This document shows, one piece after another, positions 34,796 to 45,969 of a stretch of DNA of 64,000 nucleotides. Origin of the DNA: Platerodrilus igneus (Eukaryota > Arthropoda > Insecta > Coleoptera > Lycidae); NCBI GenBank assembly GCA_036346225.1, contig JARFIW010000942.1, positions 2,811,001 through 2,875,000 of the forward strand, given 5' to 3'. Under the pieces are notes generated by a model, which searched no databases, was not told the DNA's origin, and saw only the letters and a list, made by a program, of their open reading frames with translations. Positions within the stretch are counted from its first letter, which is position 1. Each line of letters starts with the position of its first letter. The position numbers and the translations under genes were made by a program.

Positions 34796-35303
34796 AAATG
34801 CGTCTTCGTACGCCGGATTATTTGATTAATTAATTAGTTCCTATTCCTGTCGTAACTCATCAATACTTTTAATTTAATAATTGTCGTAGTTTTGATATGT
34901 TTGGGCGTGTTACAAGGAGGCTAACATCTTGTTTGCACATTTAACAGTAGAAACATTTGGGTATAATGGTAGATTGATAATACATCACTTTTTCTTTATC
35001 GCAAGGATTTATGGTCGGTCGGTGTACTTTATGTAAACTTTATAGAAATTTCGGATACCTACTAAATTTATGAGGTTTGTATTTTAAATTCTTACCTTAT
35101 TTTTCGTCGACCAAAGTTTGATGCACCACTCGGGTCATCCAACTTATTGGATAGTATAACAAAGGGGTTATTTGTTGGCATTTATTTTGAAACATTAAAC
35201 GTTTTGTCGAGCGGACATTGCAATTAGTTGCATTTGTCTATTAATAATTTAATTTCGTAGATTAATTAGCTGTCGTAGCGTATTGTTTTTACGTTAAGTT
35301 GTA

Positions 35304-36143
35304 TTGTCGTTCATTATTTCAATTGATAAAGCTATTCTTGAATCTAGGTTTGTAGAAAAACGGTTGGATCATATATACAGTAGGATTAATAAACCGGAAA
35401 ATATATCGATTGCTATAATTAGAGCATCGATGAAAAGTGTCGAGCAAATTGAGACTCATTTCAAGTTTTTTTGTAAAGATATTTTCTTTGACGAAGAAAG
35501 TGAACAGTTGGACAAATTCCCGGCTCTTAGGGTGAAAATCGATGATTATCTATTAGATATTTATATTATCGCTGAACAATGTGAATTAGATCCCGTAGAA
35601 AACAAGCCGCAAGTGGAAAATATAAATAATCTTTTGTCGATAAATAGTGGTGTTCACTTGAAACACCTATCAGTCCCGCGGTGCTCAGGTTGTATTTTGG
35701 GCTTTGAAAGTTATCATGCAACTTATAAGCGATTGATTCATGATAATGTCAGTTTCACCTCTGTTGAAAAATTTTGCTATCTCGTAGATACACTAGATGA
35801 TTCGTCGCGTGCGTTAATAAAACATTTGACATTAAACGATTGTGTATACGATGCAGCCTATAAAATCATTACTAATCGTTTTCAGTTTAAGAGGTTATTA
35901 CTTTCGATATATTTTAATGCTCTCGAAAAATTCCCTAAGGTAAGTTCATCAGACTCGCACACGGAATTTCGGCAATTAATTAGTTGTTTTGATGAAAATA
36001 TATTTGCGTTAAAGCAGATGGAAATAGATCTATTAGATTTCATGTTGTTTAATCTGTTATTGAAAAAATTAGATTCAAACGCCTTAAAGTGTTTCAAATT
36101 AGAGAATAGTGACGAGATTCCCTCGTTCAAGGATTTAAGGTAG
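35304..36143 (+). CDS. BEL/Pao Gag (DUF1759-like), one long open frame
   Basis: A continuous 279-codon frame. The middle part, HLKHLSVPRCSGCILGFESY, then NVSFTSVEKFCYLVDTLDD, SSRALIKHLTLNDCVYDAAY and FRQLISCFDENIFALKQM, matches the DUF1759 capsid-type region of Pao gag. The N-terminal 110 residues are acidic/helical. The true start is uncertain (the frame opens ATTTCAATTGATAAAGC without an obvious ATG nearby). The stop at 36141 cuts it off before the zinc knuckles, which resume downstream, so the polyprotein is broken. Confidence 0.75.
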   Translation: MSFIISIDKAILESRFVEKRLDHIYSRINKPENISIAIIRASMKSVEQIETHFKFFCKDIFFDEESEQLDKFPALRVKIDDYLLDIYIIAEQCELDPVENKPQVENINNLLSINSGVHLKHLSVPRCSGCILGFESYHATYKRLIHDNVSFTSVEKFCYLVDTLDDSSRALIKHLTLNDCVYDAAYKIITNRFQFKRLLLSIYFNALEKFPKVSSSDSHTEFRQLISCFDENIFALKQMEIDLLDFMLFNLLLKKLDSNALKCFKLENSDEIPSFKDLR

Positions 36144-36373
36144 TACATTGAAAAGCAATTATTGGAAATAAATAACATTGCTTCAGGAACATGATTAAAA
36201 TCTCGAGATTCCGTCAAAAAAAGGGAAAAAGGGAAAGTTCGTTAGCACTTCGGCCAAAACTTCTTTAATTGGTACCACCTATGATGGTAAAAAATAGTAA
36301 TTTGTGCCAAGCTGTGCATCCTATTTATTGATGTAAGCAGTTTCTCGATAAAACCCCTCAAGAAAGATTTGAG

Positions 36374-36631
36374 ATGGTAAAAGTTAAAAATCTTTGTATT
36401 AAATGTTTAAATACTTCACATTCGGTGAAAAATTGTAAGTTGGATTGGTCGTGTAGAAAATGTCAACGGTCACACAATTCGTTACTTCACTTCGATAAAC
36501 GAGAAAAATCGGTGTCTCCACGCAGACAAACTCATCGTCAAAGGTCAACGTCTTCTAAGAGAGCGGCGCCTAGACTTACTTCTACTAGTACACCTAGTGA
36601 AGACAATCTGTCATCGGTGGTTGTGCATAAA
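36374..36631 (+). pseudogene. BEL/Pao zinc-knuckle region, ended by the SINE
   Basis: VKVKNLCIKCLNTSHSVKNC, then CRKCQRSHNSLLH: the CCHC knuckles that bind element RNA, followed by a basic Ser/Arg linker. The frame runs straight into the SINE at 36632. Confidence 0.75.
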
Positions 36632-36927
36632 CAGGGGGCTCCGTGGCGTAGTGGTATGCGTGTGACTACTACGCCCAGGGTCTCGGGTTCGAATTCCGAC
36701 ACACTCCGCTTGAAAAATGTTAGGCGAGCATTTTTCACAAAAATACACCTTTGTTCGGATGATAGGTAAAATGGAGGTCCCGTGCGTGGGTGTTGTCGCG
36801 CACGTTAAAGATCCCTACCTTGATTGGAACAGCAAGAGTTCGGCAAAATTCCAAATTTTCTAGGTAAAAAACTCGCTTCCTGGCCAATTTAGTACCTTCG
36901 GGTGGAGCATTGGAAAATCACATGTAA
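36632..36927 (+). mobile_element. tRNA-derived SINE, copy 2
   Basis: 296 bp with a 13-bp target duplication: GGTTGTGCATAAA (36619-36631) and GGTTGTGCATGAA (36928-36940). A box near 36644-36654, B box GGGTTCGAATTCC near 36685-36697. The body (GTTAGGCGAGCAT, GCGCACGTTAAAGATCCC, CTCGCTTCCTGGCCAAT) and the ending match copy 1. Confidence 0.9.
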
Positions 36928-36940
36928 GGTTGTGCATGAA

Positions 36941-37188
36941 TAACCTGCTACTAGTTCGTTAATTTCGACGTCATTAGAACCACGCTGTTAGCTACGGCAA
37001 TGGTGTTGGTGCTCGATTATACAAGAAAATTGCAATCTGTTTGTATAATTTTAGATAACGCATCCATGGAAATTTTTATGACTGAAAGGTGCCGTCAGAA
37101 ATTAGGTTTAAAGAAACGGAGAGTCAATGTCCCTGTTCAAGGACTTGACTTGAATTCGTCGTTGGTGCTGGTACACTATCGTGTGTAG
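36941..37188 (+). pseudogene. BEL/Pao aspartic protease
   Basis: LLATAMVLVLDYTRKLQSVC, then ILDNASMEIFMTERCRQKLG matches the LLDxxSxxxFITE signature of the Pao protease (DUF1758-like). The frame continues to a stop at 37186. It processes the polyprotein in intact elements. It follows the SINE directly, so the SINE sits between the knuckles and the protease. Confidence 0.7.
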
Positions 37189-37218
37189 TCAGCCCCTCGG
37201 AAGCAAGGTCTCCAGCAT

Positions 37219-37785
37219 ATGAAATTGATTGTTATATTTATATTTATAGAGGGTTATTTGAAAAGCAGTCACATGGCTCAAGTGGAAGCGCCTGAAAATT
37301 TGTCGGTTCATGAGAGAATGTATTATATTCCCCATCATACTGTACATAAGCGTAACAGCACTACCACCAAATTGCATGTGGTTTTCGATGCTTCGTGTCA
37401 GGATCAATCGGGAGATTCGTTAAATGATATCTTGACCATTGGCCCTGTTCTGCAAAAGGACATTGTAGTTTTGTCATTGCACTTTTGTGTACATCCTATC
37501 ATAATTACAGCTGATATTAAACAAATGTATCGGCAGATTTTGGTTAAAGATATTCATCGTGATTATCAACGTATCGTCTGGAGGCTTTCTCCGTTGAATT
37601 CTATTATAGACTTTAAATTAAATACTGTGACTTATGGAGTTTTGTCGTCCCTTTTTTTGGTCTTGCGTACTGTACAAGATTTGGCAAGGTTTGAATCGAT
37701 TAATTGTCCTTGCTCGTCATCAGTATTGGCGGACGATACCTATGTTGACGATAGATGCAATTCGATTAAAGCTGCTAATCAATGA
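37219..37785 (+). pseudogene. BEL/Pao reverse transcriptase, core motifs kept
   Basis: A 188-codon open frame. YYIPHHTVHKRNSTTTKLHV, VFDASCQDQSGDSLNDIL, ITADIKQMYRQILVKDIHRD (first catalytic Asp), LNTVTYGVLSS and TYVDD (YxDD box, about 37740) appear in the normal order. It copies element RNA in cytoplasmic particles. The connection from protease to RT is shortened by deletion, and downstream RNase H is out of frame. Confidence 0.8.
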
Positions 37786-38924
37786 ATTGTTGAGTTGAAT
37801 AGTATTTGCGCTAGTGGTGGTTTTCAATTAAGAAAATGGAATAGTAATTGTTCGGAAGTCCAGTTCGGAAGCAGTTACATTTCCAGATAAAGATAGTGGT
37901 TTAATAAAAATTTTGGGCCTTTCGTGGCGCGCTCTTCCAGATGCATTTTTATACAAGTTACACGCTGAGGAGCGCACTTGCACTAAGCATAATATTTTGT
38001 CAGCTATCGCAAAAATTGTTGAACTTCTCGGTTTGATAGCACCTTTAGTAGTTTTCGCTAAACGTTTAGTTTAAGATCTTTAGTTTTTAGGCCTCGGTTG
38101 GGGCCAAGAGCCGCCATTGAAAGTCGTAGAAAATGGAAACATTTTTTGGGTGAATTGCCAGCGGTTTCGAATATTGAGATTTCGCGTCGCATCATATGTA
38201 ATAATTTTAAAAAGGTGAAGTTGCATGGGTTCTGTGAGGCTTTTGAAACCGGATATGTAGTTGTCGTCTATTTTCATTTGTTCGATTTAGAAGGTAACGC
38301 TGGCATGTTACTAGTATGCGCAAAATCGGAGGTTGCTCCTACTAATCGCATTTCATTGCCTTTTCTCGAATTGTGTGATGCCGTACTCTTGGCAGATTTA
38401 GTAGATTTCGTCAAAAATACTTATACAGATAGTCTATCATTTAGTAGTATTTTCGCATGGTCAGATTTCACTGTTGTCTTTTCTTGGATTCGGTCTTCCT
38501 CGCAAAAGTAGAAGACATTTGTTATCAATCGCATTTCGCGGTTTCATGTTAAGTCCCAAAACAAACCTGCGTATTGTGCATCACGTAAACTTTTGGCTTC
38601 AGAGTTGGTTGATCATCCATTATGGTGGGCAGGGCCATCCTGGTTAGTGCGTCGTAGCGAAGAATGGCCAGTAACGTCGCTGCCAAAACTTATCGGTTCA
38701 TCTCAGATGGACGTCGAATATCGTATTCTGCCGTTAACAGTCGTTATTCCTGAGAATTTTTTAGATTTGTTATTGGATAAATTTTCAAAGCTGCAGAAAA
38801 TTTGTAGGCTCATTACATGTATTCGTTATTTCATTCGTAATGTTCAATGTCCGGCGGATTGGCGTTCAAAATATTCTGATGGTTTGTCCCTAGCTCAGCA
38901 GCAAGAGGCGATACATTTATTGAT
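37786..38924 (+). pseudogene. BEL/Pao RT-RNase H-integrase linker region
   Basis: Segments ILGLSWRALPDAFLYKL, IVELLGLIAPLVVFAKRLV, KVKLHGFCEAFETGYVVVVY (RNase H-like start), VAPTNRISLPFLELCDAVLL, FAWSDFTVVFSWIRSSSQK, DHPLWWAGPSWLVRRSEEWP and CRLITCIRYFIRN follow the Pao polyprotein order (A17/RNase H region up to the integrase N-terminus). There are several frame breaks. It is cut at about 38925 by a non-LTR insertion. Confidence 0.75.
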
Positions 38925-40690
38925 TAGAAAAGTTCAAACAATGGATTGATGAAAAGTGCAAAGAGGTACAGACTAAGATGGAAATAGGAAAGACTAATGA
39001 AGCATACAAACTAATTAGAATCAATTTTAGGGATATAAAACCGTAAGGCAAAAATATAAAGGACTCGGGAAGAAACGTAATTATAGAAAATGTAGAGAAA
39101 GTGGGCAGACGGCAAGAATATATAGGGAATTTAGAACTGACAACATTAGAACAGGAATCAGACATTGAAAATGCGGACCTGGAATATCCTATACTTAAAG
39201 ATGAGTTTGAATTAGCATTAAACTGTCTGAAAAATGGTAAGGCGCCGGTACAGATAAGGTGCAAGCAGAAACTTTAACAGCCGCTGAACAAGCAGTGACA
39301 GAACGTCTCTTCCAACTTGTAAAATATATGTTTGAGACAGGCGAGATACCCAAAGATTTCAAACGTAACCTCATAGCAACTATACCAAAAAAGAAAGGCG
39401 CGAATAAATGTGAAAATTTTCGAATAATAAGTTTGACAGCACACATGTCAAAAATATTAACTTACAAAAACGAATGGAAAAACGAGCTGAATAAATACTA
39501 GGAGAAGATCAGTTTGGGTTCAGGTGAAACAGGGGAACACGGGAGGCTATTTTAGCTCTGAGAGTGATAATGCAGAAAACAAAAAAAAAGGAAAGCGTGT
39601 ATATAGGGTTTGTAGATCTGGAAAAAGCATTCGACAATGTAAAATGGAAAAAAATGTTTGAAATACTCAAAAAGATTGGAATGAGTTATAGGGATCGACG
39701 AATAATACATTGCTTATACGGAGAGCAAACAGAAGTAGTGGAATTATAACAGAAGCGTAGAGAAGTAAACATTAGGAAAGGGGCGAGACAGGGGTGTGCC
39801 GTATCCCCATTAACTTTTAATTTGTACATTGAAGAGGCAATGAATACTGTCAAATGCAGGAAGACATTTGGAATTACTATGCAGGGACAGAAAAATGATA
39901 TGCTTAGATTTGCAGATGATATGGCGGTATTAGCATGTAATAAGGAAGAGTTAGAAGCTGCTCTTAATGAAATGGAAACGGTTCTAACAGAGAAATACGG
40001 TTTGAAAATTAACAAAAATAAAACTAAAGTACTAGTATGCAAAGCAGGGAAAAACAAATCAAAAACAAGAACACAAATATGTAACAAGAACTTACAAGAG
40101 GTTAAGGATTTTTGCTACCCAGGAAACCAAATAACGCAAGATGAGAAAGCGCAAAAGATATAAAACAAAGATTAGCACTAGATTGTGCTACATTTAACAA
40201 GAAACAGCAACTACTGTGTTTAAAGACAACAAATATAGAAACAAGAAAAGGATTGCTTAAAACAAATGTGTAGAGCACAGCATTATACGGCTGTGAAGTC
40301 TAGACAGTAGGAGAAGCGGACAAGAAAAAGGTAGAATTCTTTGAAATGTGGTGCTACAGACGTATGATGAAGATATCATGGACAGACAAAGTTAATAACA
40401 AAGAGGTACTAAAAATGGTAGGGGAAGAAGGAAATATGGGAAAAACGGTAAAAAAGAGGAAAGATAGGATGATAGACCACATACTACGGCATTAGGGAAT
40501 AGTGCGGAATATATTAGAAGCAGAAATAGAAAAAAGAAAAGTAGAGGTACACCTAGGTTAGACTATTGCACACAGATAGTGAAAGATGTAGACTGTAGGA
40601 ATTTCAGGGAAATATGTAGGCTAGCTCGGAATAGATATCAATGGAGGAACGCATCCAACCAGTCCCAAGAGGGATAAACTAATAACGAAA
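38925..40690 (+). pseudogene. Non-LTR reverse transcriptase, 5'-truncated
   Basis: KQWIDEKCKEVQTKMEIGK and NEAYKLIRINFRDIK (linker before RT), ETGEIPKDFKRNLIATIPKK, NFRIISLTAHMSKI, FVDLEKAFDNVKWKKMFEIL (39609-39660), RQGCAVSPLTFNLYIEEAMN, LRFADDMAVLACNK (FADD active site, about 39905) and GLKINKNKTKVLVC. The C-terminal part follows: STALYGCEV, EMWCYRRMMKISWTDKVNNK, RKDRMIDHILRH. It copies its RNA at nicked target DNA. It has stops and frameshifts. The insertion removed or displaced the middle of the BEL/Pao integrase. Confidence 0.8.
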
Positions 40691-41740
40691 AAAGTAACTG
40701 TACTTAAACATGATGATTATTATAAGCAACTACAGGTATTGGTTGTGCAATATTCTCGGATAATGTTAATTGTGTGAAAGGATTTACTGGAAAACTATTA
40801 ATTCGGCAAATGTCTAAGTGTTGGGGGATCTTGGCAGCCGCAGGCTGCTTAACCCCCTTCACATGCCACTGAATCTCGGTGAAATAGGGCATATAATTAG
40901 AAAACAAGAAAAGGGGAACCTAGCTGTATATAGGCTGTTATGGAAATTTCAGGGAACTGTGTAGGCTAGCTCAGAATATAAATAAGTGGAGTTACGTGTC
41001 CAACCAGTTTTGAGACGGAAAACCTAATAACAAAAAAAATAAGCGTAGATAGATCTGATGATTATTATAAACAACTACAAGTGTTGGTTGTGAAGTATCT
41101 GCAGCTAATGTTGACTGTGCGAAAAGATATATTAGAAAAAATATTAAATCGGCAAAAGTTCAAGTGCTGTCGGAACTTGGCAGCCACAGGCTGCTTACCC
41201 GCTTTTACAACCACTGAATGTCGGAGAGATTGGGTATATAATAGTAAAACAATAGAAGGGGACCAAACTGCATCTAACAAGAAAGAACAGTACCTATGAT
41301 CAAAGACAACAAACAGAAACAAGAATAAAATTGTTGAAAGCATATGTGTAGAGCACAGAACAGTATGCCTATGAAATACGGGCAGTAGGAAGAGCAGACA
41401 GAAAAACGGTAGCAGTCTTTTGAAATGTTGTGTTTTAGATGCATGAGGATGATAGCATGGACAACCAAAGTTAATAACAAATAGGTTATTACAGATATCT
41501 GTGGAAAAAAAGGAGAAATAGAAGGGTAGAGTACGTTCTAAAGCATTTTTGGGCAATAGTATGCGATATATTACAAGCAGAGATAGAAAAAAGGAGGTAG
41601 ATGTAGACCCAGATCAGATAGTGATAGATGCAGACTGTGCAAATTTCAGGCAAATGTGTAAGTTAGTTCTGAATAGAAAACAATGGGGGTACGCGTTTAA
41701 CCAGTTCCAGGACTGAAGACCTAGTGATGATGATATAATA
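40691..41740 (+). mobile_element. Chained non-LTR 3' ends with duplicated 215-bp block
   Basis: Blocks 40704-40920 and 41056-41270 are copies of each other (GATGATTATTATAA, then CAACTACA; hairpin GGCAGCC/GGCTGC). Each follows a tail (ISGKYVG and FQGTV-type degenerate ORF ends). After the second block, another ORF C-terminus (41290-41690) ends at the usual tail and GTGATGATGAT. The stretch 40912-41740 is repeated at 61390-62225 in inverted orientation. Confidence 0.7.
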
Positions 41741-41744
41741 ATTT

Positions 41745-42185
41745 TTAAAATATTATTTTGTAAAACAATTCAATATTATAGACCAGAACAACTTAATTTT
41801 GTGCGAAAACAAGTGCGGACTGATATTCCGCGCGCTACCGTTAGTGTTACAGTTTCTTATACGACCCCTAAAGGGTACGTATAAAATATACGAATAAAAT
41901 AATTATATGTTGTAAATGACGATATATGAAAAATATTCAGTACTACTATGTTCATGGATACTGTTTAATAAATTTTTATTTATTTATTGATTTATTCTTA
42001 CCTAGTGTTTGTGATATTCGATGATTGGCATCTCTGTTTGATCGAGACGAGAATAAGGCAGAAGCGGCGTAGTAGTGAATTTTATATAAAAGTGAGAGAA
42101 ACTGACTTCATGATGACTTCCGGTAATTTGAATGGATGACCTTGCAAGGTACAAAAATTTGCAAAAAGTTGACTATGCGCACTGA
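41745..42185 (+). other. Unassigned sequence between insertions
   Basis: AT-rich, with no recognised frame. It lies between the non-LTR chain and the integrase remnant and could be decayed BEL/Pao pol or another fragment. Confidence 0.35.
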
Positions 42186-42580
42186 GTTGCGAACCGCATT
42201 ATTTTTCGTATTTGACCCCGGGTCGTTTTCTTAATGTTGAACCAGTCTCGGTGTTACCAGATCCGGATTTGTTGTCCATAAACCCCTCTCGTTTAAATCG
42301 TTGGCAACTGTTGCAGCAAATGCAACAAGGGTTTTGGAAAAAATGGAGTGCTGAATACCTGCACACGCGGTAACAGAAAGGTAAATGGTTAAGGAATTCC
42401 GTTACCCTGCGTATTAATTCGCTTGTCCTCTTAAAAGAAAAAAATAACCCCACTCTACAGTGGCGTTTAGGAGGAGTAGTGGATGTTCATCCTAGTAGGG
42501 ATGGTATAGTTTGTGTAGCTACACAGCCCGAAGATTAGGTAAACGTCCTCTAGTGAAAGTATGTTTACTGCCAGTTACTT
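42186..42580 (+). pseudogene. BEL/Pao integrase C-terminal domain
   Basis: VLPDPDLLSINPSRLNRWQL, QQMQQGFWKKWSAEYLHTR, GKWLRNSVTLRINSLVLLKE, TLQWRLGGVVDVHPSRDGI and VCVATQPED, with one stop (about 42370), match the end of Pao integrase (the DUF5641-like RNA/DNA-binding tail). It lies just before the palindromic element and 1.2 kb before the 3' LTR, as expected for the end of pol. Confidence 0.8.
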
Positions 42581-42597
42581 AATATTTAATGAATATA

Positions 42598-43711
42598 CAG
42601 GGTTTTTCACGACGACCGTGCATTAGACATTTCTCAGAAAGTACAAGAGATAGCAGTATGAAATTTTATATATAGTAATTGTTCCACATGCCGAGTTGAT
42701 CTAAAATATTTTCATTTTGATAGCACTTCCGGTTATATCGGAAGTTGATATTATCTTTGTTATTTTAAATAGAACACCCTTTATATTTTTGCATTTTTAG
42801 ATTTTACACATAATTTTAAGTTAAATTCCTTTAATAAGTAATATCTCTATATTTTACCGTTTTGAGATATTTAGCTTTTTATGTTTTTTTTGTATAAAAC
42901 TGATATACTTTCTTGACAATAATGTACATTTAAATTTACAGTTTAAAACCAATTCTTAGCAGATATGCTATTTAAATGTATGATTAACTTTCAAAATTAT
43001 TTGTTTCCATTCAACACCATACGAAGTGTCCAAAATTTTTACTTAAAGTTTCTTACATAAAAATCTGAAAAGTCAATCTTTCTAAATATCTTTATAAATA
43101 TTTTGATATTTTCAAATTGTTCAATCATTTTTAAGGTAACTTTATGTAACAAGTCTTATTCTGAAGTTCAACTGTTTTCAAGTTATTTGATTTTAATGAC
43201 TTTAAGTGGTTCTACTACAATAATAAAAATAAATATCAGCATTATTTAGAAAGATTGACTTTTCAGATTTTTTATGTAAGAAACTTTGGACACCTCGTAG
43301 GGTGTTGAATGGAAACAAATACATTTGAATGCTTATGATACATTTGAATAGCATATCTGCTAAGAATTGGTTTCTAAACTGTAAATTTAAATGTACATTA
43401 TTGTCAAGAAAGTATGTTTTTTACAAAAAAAAACATAAAAAGCTAAATATCTCAAAAACGGTAAAATATTGAGATATTACTTATTAAAGGAATTTAACTT
43501 AAAATTTTGTCTAGAATCTAAAAATGCAAAAATATATAGGGCGTTTTATTTAAAATACGTTTAGCTTTTGATACAACCGGAAGTGCTATAAAAACGAAAA
43601 TATTTTAGATCAACTTTGCATGTCAAACAATCACTATATATAAAATTTCATACTTCTATCTTTTGTACTTTCTGAGAAATGTCTAATGCACGGTCGTCGT
43701 GAAAAACTCTG
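42598..43711. mobile_element. Palindromic TA-flanked MITE, 1,114 bp
   Basis: The left half (42598-about 43089) is the inverted copy of the right half (about 43243-43711). The ends are CAGGGTTTTTCACGACGACC and its near complement ...CGTGAAAAACTCTG, flanked by TA on both sides. The spacer is about 150 bp and there is no open frame. TA target and long inverted repeats suggest a non-autonomous Tc1/mariner-type element. It sits directly behind the integrase remnant of BEL/Pao. Confidence 0.85.
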
Positions 43712-43823
43712 TATACATATATATCCACTTATATAAGTTTGTCGGTTTAGGTTTATTAGTTGATAGCTATAATTATTTTTAAACATAAAATAAGTTAGTT
43801 CATACTTATTTTCGTGGGTGGGA

Positions 43824-44234
43824 TGTTTGGTCTCTTTGTCCCACGTTTTCGTGTTTTAATTTTAAGTCGTTGTAAATGGGTAGTTGTAAATTAAATAGCA
43901 AAGCTGTCATCCTTTGTCCCGTTATATCCTGTCATAAAACATCCTTTGTGCCTGTAGAAGTTAAGTTGGACTAAAGGGGTAGTGATCAACACTTACTCAT
44001 AGACATCGAAGAGAAACGTTTGTTGGTTTGGCAAAGTGAGTTAAGTCATTAGTGTCTCCGAATGTGATTTTACGGATAAACCCTAAAAAACACAGTGATA
44101 GTAGGTACGTAACACGTCCAATAAATAGCTATACAATCCACTTCGTTGAAGAGTAGAAACGACACTTATTGAACAATAGAATACGGTTGAGGTAAATTGA
44201 TATATAAAATTATAAGACATCTCGCGCGTTAACA
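43824..44234 (+). repeat. BEL/Pao 3' LTR
   Basis: Copy of 34393-34795, preceded by a purine-rich GGGTGGGA that would serve as the plus-strand primer tract. It starts TGTTTGGTC and ends TTAACA. Confidence 0.75.
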
Positions 44235-44239
44235 CGGAC

Positions 44240-45960
44240 CTTAGATTTTCGTATGGAGAAATGCATGTAAAAATGAAAACGGTTTTACGCTAGGTCGAAG
44301 GTACCCTACTTATTGTTGGGTTCTTTTTAAAATGAAATACCACTACCTAGCACCTCGTTGCCGACAGTTCGCACAGTAGGTGATTCAAATTGACGCATCA
44401 AAACCGCGCAGCATGTGAAAACAATGTGATTAGTCCTGTTGCAGGTCTACGTTGAGTGGTTTTGCATTATTACGATGACGTATAGATTTGGAGCCTGGAT
44501 ATGCACGTGTTGCTAAACAATAACAGGCTGTAATTGGGGTAACACGAAATTTTCAACTGTCTGTAAAAAATTTAAGGTTGCGGACATATGTTATATGAAC
44601 TTAAGGTCTTAAAATGGCCTGAAGTAACACACCCATGTAATCATTAAGAAACACAGTGTACGTTGACAATATATACGTCGATATTTACATGGCTTCAAAT
44701 TACGTTTCAGACATGAAAATTTTTGCTTAAAACGCTTCAGGATAGTTCAGCTGAATCAAGCTTCTAACCAATAAGTAAAAATAACAAAATTGAATGCATT
44801 TTGCATGTTTATAATAAAGAATGCCATATATTTGTTACCTGACTGATTTAATAACATGTTTTTCGTATACAGTCAGGCATTTCGGGGAAATACAAGCATT
44901 AATTAAGTATGGGATTTAGGTCTCTATGCATGTTCCGTAATTTAGGTGGTTCTGCATTAATTTCATGAAATTATAGCAAAAATGAAACTGTAGTAACAGT
45001 TAATTGTAAACAAAAATAAAATCGATGTAGAGTTACGACGGGAAACAGTGTAACCGGAGCGGAAACGGATGCGGTCAAAGCGACAGGTGTGAAGTCGCCC
45101 ACTTGTGCATCAAAGCCACCAACCTGTAGTCATTGAGCAATACAATGAGTCTCGCTTGATAATACAGGATATAATATAACTATATAACTGAATGTTTTGA
45201 AATATCCTAATTTGCTTAATAAAGAACGACGAAGCGTTGGTTAGCATCAGTTCTTGTCTGGGAACGTCGAAAATGTTGTTATAAAAACAAGGCGTGTTCT
45301 GAATTTAAATGATTTTCTCCCAAAGGTATGTCTTTAAGTATCCTAAAGTAGGATAGATGTATCTGAGCTCAACAACAAGAAGAGACTGATCATGTTATAG
45401 ATATTAGGATCTTGGGGTAGAAATTATCCTCACAAAAATACAACCCTCACGACAAATCTGCATAACTTCCCTCGCTTGATGAGAATGTGAAATCTTCTCT
45501 GCGTTGTACGTGCATAAATATGCGGAGCCCAAACATCGCAATCGGTGCACGATCTCATACTATCATACAGAAGAAGTATTGAGGGGCTGCAAAAATGCAA
45601 ACTGCTAAATTAAGCTTTCCCAATTGTTCTAGAGACTACTATTTGGGTATCACATGTGTATGAATCGAATGTGTAAACTGGTCCAATGTTTTAACATTTC
45701 GCGAAAGATCATCCTACACTAAAGCGATCTGTTATTATATTAGCGGCAATGATTTATCCAAAATTAATACAGAAATATAAAAAAGCTTCGATGTTTGTGC
45801 ATACTCTCAATTTGATATGGTGTCTAAAACATTCACATCAGTAGTTAAGCTACCTTCGTACGAGCGCAAAAAAGCCAGCTTTCTTATGGGATTTAACATG
45901 AAAATTCCGAGTCCATTCTGGTCATTTTTGTCAGATACAAAATCGTTCACCCCATGTCAC
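44240..45960. other. No feature recognised
   Basis: AT-rich spacer. A GC-richer patch at 45040-45130 has no convincing frame or RNA fold. Confidence 0.4.
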
Positions 45961-45969
45961 CCATACATA

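Larger units (their letters stand above)
34393..44234 (+). mobile_element. BEL/Pao LTR retrotransposon with nested insertions
   Basis: LTRs at 34393-34795 and 43824-44234 bracket gag, protease, RT, RNase H region and integrase C-terminus in the normal order. A SINE, a chain of non-LTR ends (38925-41740) and a 1.1-kb palindromic element (42598-43711) interrupt it. Frameshifts, stops and LTR divergence show that it is old. Confidence 0.8.
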
